DNA of 64,000 nucleotides from Pseudomonadota bacterium (GCA_023436885.1 JAEZHI010000039.1:1-64000), one strand, 5' to 3'. Shown: positions 8,983 through 18,598, counted from the stretch's first letter. Made by a program: numbers and translations. The notes: generated by a model from the sequence alone, not told the origin.

Positions 8983-9029
8983 AAAAGCAGACGCGGAACG
9001 TCGGCCCGCAAATGCCGACGCTCCGCGTC
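8983..9029 (-). terminator. Intrinsic terminator of the alpha-galactoside operon
   Basis: Read on the minus strand, a 16-bp stem (9014-9029 with 8990-9005) with a single G-U wobble and an 8-nt loop is followed by TGCTTTTTC. It lies 68 bp past the stop of the last operon gene. Confidence 0.92.
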
Positions 9030-9096
9030 GCTGGAGCCAGCGTCACTTCGGAGGAACGGAAGCAAACGCCGGGAAGCTTATAACCTTAGGCCTGCC

Positions 9097-10452
9097 TCAG
9101 CTGACGCGAGCCCAACCTGGAAGCATGTCGCCGTGAGCGCGGCAGAGGTCGTCGACCAGCGACCAAATCTGATCGAGATCGAGTTCGGCCGCGGTGTGCG
9201 GGTCCATCATCGCAGCGTGGTAGAGGTGCTGGCGGTTCTCGGTCATCAGGGCCGCCACAGTCAGTTCCTGCACGTTGACATTGGTGCGGATCAGTGCGGT
9301 GAGCTGCGGCGGCAGATCGCCGATATAGGTTGGCTGAATGCCTGACGAATCGACGAGGCAAGGCACCTCGGCGGCGCAATGATCCGGTAGCGAGGTGATG
9401 CAGCCATTGTTGCGCACATTGCCGTAGATGACAGAGGGCTGGCCCGTCCAGACCGAATTGATGATCTGAGAAGCGTACTCGTGGCTCTCCTTCACTTCGA
9501 CGGTATCCGACGCCTTGAGCTCGGCGAGGTCCCTTTCCCAACGGGCTATCTGCTCGACGCAGCGAACGGGGTATTCGTCGAGAGGGATGCCGAACTTCTC
9601 GATCAGATCATCGCGGCCTTCCTTAATGAACCAAGGTGTGTACTCGGCAAAATGCTCCGAGCTCTCGGTGACAAAATAGCCGAGCCTGGTCAGCATCTCG
9701 TAGCGCACCTTGTTGGGGCAGCGCGGGTTCCAGCTCGATGGCTTGGGATAACGTCCATCGCGATAGCCCTTGACCAGATCGGGATAGAGGTTGCGGTAGC
9801 TGCCGTCGGCCTGACGATGTTCGAACTTCAGATAAAAGGCCATATGGTTGATGCCGGCCGCCCGGTAGCGGATCTCCGACACAGGAATTTCAAGGTCGCG
9901 GGCGAGCTCATCAGCGGTGTGCTGCACCGAATGGCAGAGACCGACCTGGCGGATCTTGGGGTATTTGGCAGAAATCGCCCAGGTATTGATCGCCATCGGG
10001 TTGACATACTGAAGCAGCACGGCATCCGGACAAACCTCCATCATGTCGGCGCAGATGGCCCAGAGATGCGGCACGGTCCGCACGCCACGCATGATGCCGC
10101 CCACACCCAAGGTATCAGCGATGGTCTGACGGAGGCCGTATTTCTTCGGGACTTCGAAATCGGTGACGGTTGCCGGCTTGTAGCCGCCGATCTGGAAGGC
10201 AACGACAACGAAATCCGCTCCCTCCAGCGCCTTGCGCCGGTCGGTGTAGGTTTCGATCCTGGCTGGCGCGTCGAGCAGCTTGACGAGACGACCGACGACC
10301 ATCTCGCTCTCGGCGAGCCGCTTCTCGTTGATGTCCATCAGGGCAATGGTTGCGCCCTTCAGCGCGGGCCGGTGCAGCACGTCGCCGATGATGTTCTTCA
10401 TGAACACCGTCGAGCCGGCACCGATGAAGGTAATCTTTGGATTAGCGGCCAT
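9097..10452 (-). CDS. melA: Alpha-galactosidase, glycoside hydrolase family 4 (E. coli MelA type)
   Basis: 451 residues from the ATG at 10452, which has GGAGGAACG upstream; an ATG 33 bases earlier lacks this support. That is the length of E. coli MelA, and long stretches match what I recall of it: ITFIGAGST (NAD-binding loop), VVVAFQIGGY, DTLGVGGIMR, YVNPMAINTW, VGLCHSVQ (metal-ligand cysteine), GINHMAFYL, GYFVTESSEHFAEYTPWF and CLVDSSGIQPT. GH4 enzymes use NAD+ and Mn2+ with a redox-elimination mechanism. It is the last gene of the operon, after the transporter ATPase, and would hydrolyse melibiose or raffinose-type sugars in the cytoplasm. A second, divergent GH4 enzyme starts the same operon. 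Confidence 0.94.
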   Translation of the reverse strand: MAANPKITFIGAGSTVFMKNIIGDVLHRPALKGATIALMDINEKRLAESEMVVGRLVKLLDAPARIETYTDRRKALEGADFVVVAFQIGGYKPATVTDFEVPKKYGLRQTIADTLGVGGIMRGVRTVPHLWAICADMMEVCPDAVLLQYVNPMAINTWAISAKYPKIRQVGLCHSVQHTADELARDLEIPVSEIRYRAAGINHMAFYLKFEHRQADGSYRNLYPDLVKGYRDGRYPKPSSWNPRCPNKVRYEMLTRLGYFVTESSEHFAEYTPWFIKEGRDDLIEKFGIPLDEYPVRCVEQIARWERDLAELKASDTVEVKESHEYASQIINSVWTGQPSVIYGNVRNNGCITSLPDHCAAEVPCLVDSSGIQPTYIGDLPPQLTALIRTNVNVQELTVAALMTENRQHLYHAAMMDPHTAAELDLDQIWSLVDDLCRAHGDMLPGWARVS

Positions 10453-10638
10453 TTTCTGCGTTCCTCCAGGAAATAGGACTCCCACGCGAACCAGCGTTGC
10501 CGGTCCGCCCGAGGGGGACAGGTTTGATGTTTTTCGGTCGGGTCCTTCGGAGCCGGCTTGTTAGGCCACCTCCGCAAGACCTTCGGGTTGCACCTCGCCC
10601 CGCAAGAAGGGCAACGGCGAAACCCGGATTACGCGAGC

Positions 10639-12303
10639 CTATGCGGCGACTTCAAAGGCAGCCTTGACCAGCTTTTCGGTGTAGGCGGTCTTTGGCTTGA
10701 ACAGAACTTCCTCGACGGGGCCCTCCTCGACGATCTGACCATGCTGCATGACGATGATGCGATGGCAAAGCGCCCGGACGACCTTGAGATCGTGGGAGAT
10801 GAAGAGATAGCTGAGCCCACGTTCATCCTGCAGCTTGCGCAGCAGATCAATGATTTGGGCCTGCACCGAGAGATCAAGCGCCGACGTTGGCTCGTCGAGC
10901 AGAATGAATTCCGGTTCGAGCGCAATGGCGCGGGCGATGGCGATGCGCTGCCTCTGTCCGCCCGAGAACTCGTGCGGGAAACGGGAGAGAATGTTCGTCG
11001 GCAACCCGGCCGCTGTCAGAGCTTCGCGTACCCGGTCGAGCCGCTCCATCCGGTCCACGCCGATGCCGTTGACGATCAGACCCTCTTCGATAATCTGGCA
11101 GACGGACATGCGCGGGTTGAGCGAGGAGAACGGGTCCTGGAACACCACCTGCATGCGGGCGCGGAGCGGCCGTAGCTCGTCGCGGCTTTTGCCGTGAATG
11201 GGCTGACCGTCGAAGTGGATCTCGCCTCCGTCGGGGTTCGACAGACGGATCAAGGCCTGCCCGAAGGTGGTCTTGCCAGAGCCGCTTTCGCCCACAATTC
11301 CCAAGGTCTCATGACGCCGAAGCGTCAGGCTGAGATTGTCGACAGCGACCAACTCATGGAACTGGGGATTGAAGAAACCGCCCTTCTTCAGCATGAAGGA
11401 GACACGAACATCCTTGCCTTCCAGGATGACCGGCGACTTCGCCGGTAGCGGATTGGCGTGACCGCGCGGCTCGGATCCGAGAAGGTGCCGGGTATAGGGA
11501 TGCTGAGGATTGCCGAACAAGGCCTCGGTGGTGTTGTGTTCCTTCACCTCGCCCTTTTGCATCACGTAGACGTAATCCGAGAACTTGCGAACCACCGTGA
11601 GGTCATGAGTGATCAGGATCACCGCCATACCGTGACGCTGCTGCAGGTCGCGGATCAGCTGAAGGATCTGCGCCTGCACGGTGACATCGAGCGCCGTTGT
11701 CGGCTCGTCTGCGATCAGCACGTCCGGATTGTTGGCGAGCGCCATGGCTATCATCACGCGCTGGCGCTGACCGCCGGAAAGCTGGTGCGGATATTGGTTG
11801 ATACGGGATTCAGGATCGGGAATGTGAACTTCGCGTAGAAGATCGATGGCCTTTTGGCGCGCCTTCGACTTTGACAGCCTCTGGTGAATGCGGATGGCCT
11901 CCACGATCTGCGCGCCGATAGAGTATACAGGGTTCAGCGACGAGAGCGGTTCCTGGAAGATCATCGATATGCGGCTACCGCGCAGCATGCGGCGGCGGCG
12001 AGACGACCACTTCAAGACGTCCTCCCCATCGAAGCGAATGCTAGCGTTGAGAGAAACGCGGGCGCGCTTTGACAGGAGTCCCATGATTGTCCGGGCCGTG
12101 ACCGATTTACCCGACCCACTCTCACCCACCACGGCGATGGTCTCGCCCCGGTAGAGCTGCATGGACACGCCGCGCACGGCTTCGACCTCGCCGTCCTCGA
12201 CCTTGAAACGAACGGCGACATTGCGACAGTCTATGATCGGCTCCCCGGTGCGGCCCCCATGATCGAACCGCACATTCGGAGCGAGGCTTTCATCTCTTTC
12301 CAT
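10639..12303 (-). CDS. ABC transporter ATP-binding protein, fused double ATPase (OppD-OppF type)
   Basis: 554 residues from the ATG at 12303, which has GAGGA nine bases upstream; a TTG five codons earlier is possible but less likely. Two complete nucleotide-binding domains lie in tandem: Walker A GESGSGKS near residue 60 and GESGSGKT near 350, each followed by an LSGGQRQR or FSGGQRQR signature and Walker B ADEPTTALD or LDEPTSALD. This is a natural fusion of the OppD- and OppF-like subunits of peptide/nickel-type importers. It powers the permeases encoded immediately upstream. Context with two alpha-galactosidases points to sugar, not peptide, as cargo, as in the rhizobial Agp system. Confidence 0.93.
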   Translation of the reverse strand: MERDESLAPNVRFDHGGRTGEPIIDCRNVAVRFKVEDGEVEAVRGVSMQLYRGETIAVVGESGSGKSVTARTIMGLLSKRARVSLNASIRFDGEDVLKWSSRRRRMLRGSRISMIFQEPLSSLNPVYSIGAQIVEAIRIHQRLSKSKARQKAIDLLREVHIPDPESRINQYPHQLSGGQRQRVMIAMALANNPDVLIADEPTTALDVTVQAQILQLIRDLQQRHGMAVILITHDLTVVRKFSDYVYVMQKGEVKEHNTTEALFGNPQHPYTRHLLGSEPRGHANPLPAKSPVILEGKDVRVSFMLKKGGFFNPQFHELVAVDNLSLTLRRHETLGIVGESGSGKTTFGQALIRLSNPDGGEIHFDGQPIHGKSRDELRPLRARMQVVFQDPFSSLNPRMSVCQIIEEGLIVNGIGVDRMERLDRVREALTAAGLPTNILSRFPHEFSGGQRQRIAIARAIALEPEFILLDEPTSALDLSVQAQIIDLLRKLQDERGLSYLFISHDLKVVRALCHRIIVMQHGQIVEEGPVEEVLFKPKTAYTEKLVKAAFEVAA

Positions 12304-12314
12304 TGTCGGCTTCC

Positions 12315-13442
12315 TCAATAGGGATCGATCGCGTCGCGCAGACCGTCGCCCAGCGCGTTGAAAGCGAAGACGGTCACGAACACGAAGGCAACGGGTGCCA
12401 GAATCCAGGGATAAGAACCAATTGCCGAGTAATTCGACGTGTCCTGCAGCATGAGGCCCCAGGAGATCAGCGGCGGCTTCACGGCAAAACCGAGGAAGCC
12501 GAGGAAGCTCTCCAGCAGCACTACATTGGGGATCGCCAGCGTCACGGCAACGATGACATGGCTCATCACATTCGGAAAAATATGCTGGAAGATGATGCGC
12601 CGGTCTCTTGCACCGATGGCGATCGCCGCCCGCACATAATCGATGCGAGCGAGCGCCAGCGTCTTGCCGCGCACTTCTCGAGAGAGCTGAGCCCAGCCGA
12701 GCGCCGACATCACAAAGATGACGAAAGCCAGGAACACCGAGGTAGGTGCCGTCACGGGGATCAGCGAGGTCAACGCGAGATAGAGCGGCAATTGCGGGAA
12801 GGCCAGAACCAGTTCGACGAAGCGTTGCATCCAGATATCGAAGCGCCCGCCGAAATAGCCGGAGACCATACCGACAGTAGTACCGACAACAGTGACGATC
12901 GACACCACGGTGAGCGCAATCATCAGCGAGATGCGCGAGCCGTAGAGCGCCCGCGACAATACATCGCGGCCGAACTTGTCGGTCCCGAGGAAATGGACCG
13001 GCTGACCATCTGTGGCACCGAAGAAGTGGCGTTCGACCGGGATCAGCCAGAGAAGCTTGTAGGGTGCCCCCTTGACGAAGAAGCCCAGGTAACGCGGGTT
13101 ATCATAATCGGGCCCGATGAGAGGCTGGTAGGTTATCGGATCGAGTTCGGTTCCCTCGACCATGGGGTAGATGCGAGGCGTCAGCGCCCAACCACCGTCC
13201 TTGGTGGTGAAGGAGATGGCTTCCGGACCCGAGTAGCCGACGTCTGTAAGCTTGGGGTCGACCGGGGACAGGAAGTCGGCAAACAGGGCGATGAAGACCA
13301 GCATGATCACCATCACCAGACCGGCCATACCGGTCCACGACCTCTTGAGGCGGCGCCAGACCAGGGCGCCATAGCTTTCGTTGCCGTGTCTTTCGACAAT
13401 CTCTCCGGCACCGCTCAGGGTGGATTCGCCAGGAACAAGCAT
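12315..13442 (-). CDS. agpC: ABC transporter permease, OppC/DppC type
   Basis: 375 residues, longer than a typical OppC (about 300) because of an insert between the first membrane helix and the core domain, as seen in Agp and microcin C-type permeases. A cytoplasmic N-terminus leads into the first helix (about 40-60); the C-terminal binding-protein-dependent-transport domain has the EAA-loop region VRAAIAIGARDRRIIFQHIFPN. The start codon overlaps the stop of the preceding permease (ATGA), indicating tight coupling. Named by analogy with rhizobial Agp alpha-galactoside permeases. Confidence 0.9.
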   Translation of the reverse strand: MLVPGESTLSGAGEIVERHGNESYGALVWRRLKRSWTGMAGLVMVIMLVFIALFADFLSPVDPKLTDVGYSGPEAISFTTKDGGWALTPRIYPMVEGTELDPITYQPLIGPDYDNPRYLGFFVKGAPYKLLWLIPVERHFFGATDGQPVHFLGTDKFGRDVLSRALYGSRISLMIALTVVSIVTVVGTTVGMVSGYFGGRFDIWMQRFVELVLAFPQLPLYLALTSLIPVTAPTSVFLAFVIFVMSALGWAQLSREVRGKTLALARIDYVRAAIAIGARDRRIIFQHIFPNVMSHVIVAVTLAIPNVVLLESFLGFLGFAVKPPLISWGLMLQDTSNYSAIGSYPWILAPVAFVFVTVFAFNALGDGLRDAIDPY

Positions 13443-14452
13443 CAGTTGGCTCCTCCACCGAGACGGATACGGGGATCAAGCAGCGCCAGAAGAATATCGG
13501 CGATGATATTGCCGACAATCAGTGTCGCCGACAGCACGAGCATGAAAGTGGCGGTCACGTAGACATCGCCGACGGTCATCGATCCGACGATGGCCGGTCC
13601 CACGGTCGGCAAGGCGAAGATGATCGCCGTCTCGATCTCACCGGTCAGCATGTAGGGCAAGACGACGCCCTGATACATGACGAGGGGATGCAGGGCATTG
13701 GGGACCGCATGGCGCAGGATCACGGCCCCCTCGGAAAGGCCCTTGGCCCGGGCCGTTTCGACATACTGAGCGTTGAGCGTATCGAGCAGATTGCCGCGCA
13801 TGACACGCATGTTGTAGGCGAGACCGCCGAAGGTCGCGATGGCAACGACCGGCCAGACATGCTGAACGAGATTGACGAACTTGTCCCAGGACCAGGGTGC
13901 CCCGCCATATCTCGGCGAGAAGAAGCTGTTGATTTCGTTGACGTTGAAGTGGAACACAAGAATGTAGACTATGACCAGCGCCATCAGAAAGCGCGGCACC
14001 GTCATACCCAGGAAGGATATGAAGGACAGTAGGCTGTCGATCCAGGAATATTGCTTCGTCGCCGCTATGATGCCGAAGGATATGCCGATCAGCGACGCCA
14101 GGATATGGCAGGTCAGCGCCAGGAGCAGCGTTCTCGGCAAGCGCTCGGCCACGACATCGGCAACGGGCCGGTTGTAAAAGAAGCTACGGCCAAAATCGCC
14201 TTCCGTCACCATACCGATAACCCAGTTCACGTATTGCACCGGGATTGGCTTATCGAGGCCATGGGCGTGGGCGTAGGCTTTTGCTTGCGCATCGGCTTCC
14301 TCGAAGGAAGCGCCGCCCTGGTTGATCAGCTGAGAGCGGATGAAGTCGCTGTAATCACCGGGCGGAGCCTGGATAATGCCAAAGGTAACGACGCTCAGAA
14401 TGAAGAGCACCGGGATCGCCGAGGCGATACGGATGAGCAAGAAGCGAAACAT
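13442..14452 (-). CDS. agpB: ABC transporter permease, OppB/DppB type
   Basis: 336 residues with an N-terminal helix (FLLIRIASAIPVLFILSV), a periplasmic loop, and a C-terminal five-helix transport domain including VETARAKGLSEGAVILRHAV, the typical EAA contact loop for the ATPase. It forms the heterodimeric membrane channel with the next gene product. It starts 195 bp after the binding-protein gene; a hairpin in that gap probably lowers its expression relative to the binding protein. Confidence 0.91.
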   Translation of the reverse strand: MFRFLLIRIASAIPVLFILSVVTFGIIQAPPGDYSDFIRSQLINQGGASFEEADAQAKAYAHAHGLDKPIPVQYVNWVIGMVTEGDFGRSFFYNRPVADVVAERLPRTLLLALTCHILASLIGISFGIIAATKQYSWIDSLLSFISFLGMTVPRFLMALVIVYILVFHFNVNEINSFFSPRYGGAPWSWDKFVNLVQHVWPVVAIATFGGLAYNMRVMRGNLLDTLNAQYVETARAKGLSEGAVILRHAVPNALHPLVMYQGVVLPYMLTGEIETAIIFALPTVGPAIVGSMTVGDVYVTATFMLVLSATLIVGNIIADILLALLDPRIRLGGGAN

Positions 14453-14585
14453 GGATCTGAGACTTCCTGACTCTTGTCATGGATTTGAAGGACCCACTAT
14501 AGAAGCGGGCTGGCTTGGATCGCTGTCAAGAACAGCTTGAGATCGTAGGCTCCCTCGGACTCCCGGACAATTCTGCGGAGGTCTC

Positions 14586-14623
14586 GGAAGAGAAGTCCCG
14601 GCGGCGGGGGGCACCGCCGGGAC
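14586..14623 (-). terminator. Intra-operon hairpin after the binding-protein gene
   Basis: A 10-bp perfect stem (14595-14604 with 14614-14623) lies 24 bp after the agpA stop. On the minus strand it is followed by TTCTCTTCC, a weak U-rich run. This fits a partial terminator or 3'-stabilising structure between the binding protein and the permeases. Confidence 0.65.
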
Positions 14624-14646
14624 GATTGGCCATTCGAGTGGGAAGA

Positions 14647-16725
14647 TTACTCGACGGGACCCTTGTCGCCAGGCTTGCCGGGCAGCGAGTCCTTGGCCAG
14701 CTCGTAGTCGCCCTGCTTGTCGGCGGGGACATAGAGACGCTCGCGCAGAACCGAGTCTTCAGCCCAGTTGAACATGAAGATCGGGGTTCCCGGAGGAACG
14801 TTGTCGAAGCGCTTGTTGATGATCAGGGCACCGGGGTACTCTGTCAGGCCAACGCTGTTCACGTTGGTCGTCGCGACCTTGTTGTACTCTTTCATCAGGT
14901 TCGTGCGCTCGGTGACGTCCTGGGTTGCGATGAACTTCTTGACGATATCGACGAGCTGCTGCTCGAACGGCATCAGATCAAGCTGTCCACTTTCCGGGGC
15001 GCGATGGAACCAGGAGGTCTTCGGACCAACCGGCGCCAGTTGTTCGGTATTCTGCACGACCGACGTGATTTCCGGTCCGTGGCGATTGATCGTCCAGTCG
15101 AACTTGCCACCGTAGTTGGCATTGTCGCGCTGCTTGCCGTCGAGGGCATTGAGAACGACCCGCAAGCCGAGCTTTTCCATCTGACCGATCACGCCTTCGG
15201 CGAGATTCTTGTCGGTGGAGTAATCGGCGCTGACCAGCAGTGTGATCTCGACATCCTTGCCCTTCATCGGGCCGTCCGTGTAGTTCACGATACCGTTGCC
15301 GTCGGTGTCCTTGAGACCAGCCGCAGCCAGCTCCTTCTTGGCGCCCTCGAGATCGAAGGGATAATAGAGGGTGCTCTTGCGATCATAGAAGCTCGAGCCG
15401 GAGGAGATGCCGCCGGGGTAGATGGCGGTAAACGGCCCTTTCACAAGCGCCTGCCCGAGCTTCTGCCGGTCAATGCCCATCGTCACTGCCTTGCGGAAGT
15501 GCTCATTGCGATTGAGTTCCCGCACTGCCTGGCCACGCGGATCCGGATCACCCCAACCATTGGCCGAGAAGTTCATATAAAGATTGTAGCCGATGAGGCG
15601 CGGACCAAACTCGAGACGGGCTGGAGCGGTCGGCTGCGCAGCGCGCTTCAGTGACTCGACGAAGTTTTCCGGCTGCTCAAGGTTGGAGATATCGCCCGAG
15701 CCGGCAACAGCCTGCACGTCGCGGTCAGCCCAGGTCGAGAGCTTGAAATGGACCTCATCGAGGTAGGGAAGCTGGTTACCCTTCTCGTCGACCTTCCAGT
15801 AATAGGGGTTGCGACGCAGAACGATGATGTCGTCGGGACGGTAGATGACCGGCGACCAAGCCCCCATCACCGGCCAGTTCATATAGCTCGGCGGGAAGAA
15901 GTTCTTGTACTGCTCGTAGGTGTTCTTGGAATATTTGGGATGCTGAGGCTTCAGCATGTGGGCCGGGCCGGGGCAGAAGGTGCCGTAGGCCATATTATAG
16001 AGATACTGCTTCGGGAAAGCTTCCTTGAAGGTCCACTCGATCGTGTAGTCGTCGATCGCCTTCAGTGTCGTTCCCTCGCCGAAAGTCGCCTGCCTGGCTC
16101 CATTGGTCGGCGAAACATTCTGGTCGAGGACATTGTCTTCCCAATAGAACATCACGTCTTCGGAGGTGAAGGGAACGCCATCTGACCACTTTGCGCCTTC
16201 GATCAGGTGCATGGTCAGCTTGTGACCATCCGCCGACCATTCCCAGCTCTTGGCGAGGTTTGGAAGCGGCTCCATGTCCTCGGCCTTGATCTGGAACAGC
16301 GGCGCGGTGCGCGTCAGACACTCGTACATGCCGATGTCGATGCCACCCCACCCCTGGACCTGACCGGCCTGGTAGTTCCAGCCTTCCGGGCGGCCGCCGA
16401 TGACATGGCGCAGCGCGTCGCCGTAGACGCCGATGCCGTTCGGCATGTTGCCGGTCTTGAAAACGAGGGGTTCCTTCGGCAAGCGGTCCTTGACCGGCGG
16501 CAGACGTCCCTTGTCGACGAAATTCTTGGTGATGTATTCGGGCTCATGGTAGGCGGAGAGTGCCTTGTACTCCCAGAGATCGCCGCGCCCGACATAGTTG
16601 ACCTTGCCTTGGCCCTGGAACACCGGAGCCTCAGGCACGACGGTCAGCTCGGACGCAAAAGCGGCGGTCGCAAAAAACGACGCGCCGAGCATCAGAGCCG
16701 ACGTCAGCTTCATCCGATAAGTCAT
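14647..16725 (-). CDS. agpA: Periplasmic solute-binding protein, family 5 (AgpA-like)
   Basis: 692 residues from the ATG at 16725, chosen because AGGGAGG stands upstream and a signal peptide follows directly (Arg/Lys, then LTSALMLGASFFATAAFA with a likely AFA-S cut). The upstream open frame is only extension. The mature protein has the family 5 (OppA/DppA/NikA) features WEWSADGHKLTMHL and KWSDGVPFTSEDVMFYWED. At about 690 residues it is longer than peptide-binding OppA (about 540). The S. meliloti alpha-galactoside-binding AgpA belongs to this same peptide-type family, so sugar binding is the best inference from the two GH4 neighbours. Confidence 0.9.
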   Translation of the reverse strand: MTYRMKLTSALMLGASFFATAAFASELTVVPEAPVFQGQGKVNYVGRGDLWEYKALSAYHEPEYITKNFVDKGRLPPVKDRLPKEPLVFKTGNMPNGIGVYGDALRHVIGGRPEGWNYQAGQVQGWGGIDIGMYECLTRTAPLFQIKAEDMEPLPNLAKSWEWSADGHKLTMHLIEGAKWSDGVPFTSEDVMFYWEDNVLDQNVSPTNGARQATFGEGTTLKAIDDYTIEWTFKEAFPKQYLYNMAYGTFCPGPAHMLKPQHPKYSKNTYEQYKNFFPPSYMNWPVMGAWSPVIYRPDDIIVLRRNPYYWKVDEKGNQLPYLDEVHFKLSTWADRDVQAVAGSGDISNLEQPENFVESLKRAAQPTAPARLEFGPRLIGYNLYMNFSANGWGDPDPRGQAVRELNRNEHFRKAVTMGIDRQKLGQALVKGPFTAIYPGGISSGSSFYDRKSTLYYPFDLEGAKKELAAAGLKDTDGNGIVNYTDGPMKGKDVEITLLVSADYSTDKNLAEGVIGQMEKLGLRVVLNALDGKQRDNANYGGKFDWTINRHGPEITSVVQNTEQLAPVGPKTSWFHRAPESGQLDLMPFEQQLVDIVKKFIATQDVTERTNLMKEYNKVATTNVNSVGLTEYPGALIINKRFDNVPPGTPIFMFNWAEDSVLRERLYVPADKQGDYELAKDSLPGKPGDKGPVE

Positions 16726-16939
16726 TCCGTCATGTCCTCCCTCATGAAGCCGAGCGCCGGCTATGCCGGCAAACGGCCAAAGCGATGGGCAGCGTCGGAA
16801 CGCATCCCCCCGCGCTCTTCCCCAGCCGACCGGGTTCCTCAATTGTCCGGTCGACCTTCCCCGTTGCGGCAGCGAACCATCCCCGCCGCGTCCGACGCAG
16901 AATTCCGCGTCGGAGATTTCTTGAAGCCGCAGGGTCTCC

Positions 16940-18400
16940 TCAGACCTTGGTGCGCGCCTTCTCTTCGCGAATTTCCTCGATGCCGCGCGCTTCCCGGCGC
17001 GCCGCACCCTGCCAGTCGCGTGTCTTGACCGTCGATTTCGCGACGCGTTCCTTTGCTGCGTCGATGGCATGCGCATATTGCGGCAACCAGGGCGCCTGAG
17101 CGACCAGCATTTCGTCCACCATCGCCCAAACTTCTTCGGGTGTGCAGATGGCACCCACCAAAGGATCGTGCAGCACGGCGAGCTTCAGAAGATCGACATC
17201 GCCTGTGACCGCGGCGTGCACCGACATGCGCTGGACATTGATCGACGACAGGCAGGTGGCCGCGCAGGCTTCCGGCAGCGTGACGCCGGCCACCATGTTG
17301 ATACCGAAGCGATCGACGAAGCCGGGCGACTCGATGATGCAATCGGCCGGCAGATTGGTAATCACGCCCCGGTTTTTCTGATTGAAGTGACCGCGATAGA
17401 CCCGCCCCGTTTCCAGCGCCTCAATGATATGGCTGGCATGCTCGCTCGAGCGGCGCTTGGGATCGATCTTCTCCTCGGCCTGTTTGAGGAATTCCGGATA
17501 CTCCGTCTCGAACCAGTTGCGCTGTTCAGTGGTGAACCGCAGGTAGCCGCCCGTTTCGCCATGAATCCAGTCCGACATGTCGATCCAGTTCATGATCTCG
17601 CCGGGCCGCTTGCGGTACCAGGGCAGATACTCGGAAAGGTGCCCGTTACTCTCGGTGGAGTAGACGCCGAAGCGCTTCAGCACGTCGATACGGACCTTCT
17701 CCTGCTTGGAATAAACAGGGTGAGCCTCGAATGCAGCGACGATCTCGTCCTTGGTCACCTTGCGGCCACGCACCCGAACGTCGATGTACCAGGTTTGGTG
17801 GTTGATGCCGGAGCAGATGTAATCCACCTCGTCGTGGTCGACGCCGAAGATGTCGGCAATCTGCTCGCCACCATGCTGTACGCCATGGCAGAGGCCGATC
17901 GTATCGACCTTGCCATATTCGATGGCCGCCCATGTGTTCATGGCCATGGGATTGGCATAGTTCAGGAACTTGGCGCCAGGTTCCGCTACCTCACGGATGT
18001 CGTTGCAGAAATCCAGAATGACCGGGATGTTGCGCTGGCCATAGAGAATGCCGCCAGCGCAAATCGTGTCGCCAACGCACTGGTCGACGCCATACTTGAG
18101 CGGGATGCGGATATCGTCCTGGTAGGCCTCAAGTCCGCCCACGCGGACGCAGGAGATCACATAACGTGCGCCCTCCAGTGCCTTGCGACGATCGGTGGTG
18201 GCGGTCACCTTGGCGGGGAGCTTGTTGACTTCGACGATCTTTCTCAGGATCGTCGCGATCATCGTCAGGTTATGCTCCGAAATGTCGGTCAGCGCGAACT
18301 CGACATCGGCAAACTCTGGTACACAGAGAATGTCGGTGAAGAGCTTTTTGGTGAAACCGACACTGCCCGCGCCGATGATCGCAACTTTGAAGGCTGCCAT
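16940..18400 (-). CDS. melA: Alpha-galactosidase/alpha-glucosidase-like glycoside hydrolase family 4 (rhizobial MelA type)
   Basis: 486 residues from the ATG at 18400, which has GAGGACAGC before it; a GTG five codons upstream is the alternative. GH4 features are the N-terminal dinucleotide loop VAIIGAGSVGF, DTICAGGILYGQRNIP, NYANPMAMNTW, GLCHGVQHG (metal-ligand cysteine) and SGINHQTWY. It is clearly diverged from the other GH4 enzyme in this operon (different loops throughout) and carries a charged C-terminal tail. It is the first gene of the operon, divergent from an AraC-type regulator, the arrangement I recall for melA-agpA in S. meliloti. Exact glycoside preference cannot be fixed from sequence. 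Confidence 0.9.
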   Translation of the reverse strand: MAAFKVAIIGAGSVGFTKKLFTDILCVPEFADVEFALTDISEHNLTMIATILRKIVEVNKLPAKVTATTDRRKALEGARYVISCVRVGGLEAYQDDIRIPLKYGVDQCVGDTICAGGILYGQRNIPVILDFCNDIREVAEPGAKFLNYANPMAMNTWAAIEYGKVDTIGLCHGVQHGGEQIADIFGVDHDEVDYICSGINHQTWYIDVRVRGRKVTKDEIVAAFEAHPVYSKQEKVRIDVLKRFGVYSTESNGHLSEYLPWYRKRPGEIMNWIDMSDWIHGETGGYLRFTTEQRNWFETEYPEFLKQAEEKIDPKRRSSEHASHIIEALETGRVYRGHFNQKNRGVITNLPADCIIESPGFVDRFGINMVAGVTLPEACAATCLSSINVQRMSVHAAVTGDVDLLKLAVLHDPLVGAICTPEEVWAMVDEMLVAQAPWLPQYAHAIDAAKERVAKSTVKTRDWQGAARREARGIEEIREEKARTKV

Positions 18401-18598
18401 GCTGTCCTCGTTCACTCGCCTAAATCGACCGGATGAAGGGTTTTCCCAGGCAATACGAAAGTATTACGCAGTCGATATTATCGACTCGTGTGCAACATCT
18501 TGCGCTGGGAAAGTCCCTGGCTCTGTCCGTTCCGTTCTTCTTGTTGACTGCATTTAGACGTAATATGTCAGCCAAGGCCAGACGAGGATTGTGCTTCG
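18401..18598. promoter_or_regulatory. Divergent promoter region of the alpha-galactoside operon and its AraC regulator
   Basis: 198 bp separate the divergent starts. At 18471-18485 there is a perfect 6-3-6 inverted repeat, GTCGAT-ATT-ATCGAC, and just beside it AATAC-GAAA-GTATT (18452-18465). These are candidate operator elements; AraC-type proteins more often use direct repeats, so their role is unproven. Confidence 0.45.

Noticed and set aside
8898..9083. Short plus-strand frames after GGAGGA at 8891-8897
   Set aside because: The ATG there gives only eight codons; the next frame of about 50 codons crosses the operon terminator stem and has no ribosome site or recognised product.
9481..10476. 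331-codon plus-strand frame
   Set aside because: Antisense shadow of the MelA-type gene; no ribosome site and shadow-like composition.
12303..13562. 419-codon plus-strand frame
   Set aside because: Runs opposite two real permease genes and is His/Asp/Arg-rich, as shadows of membrane proteins are.
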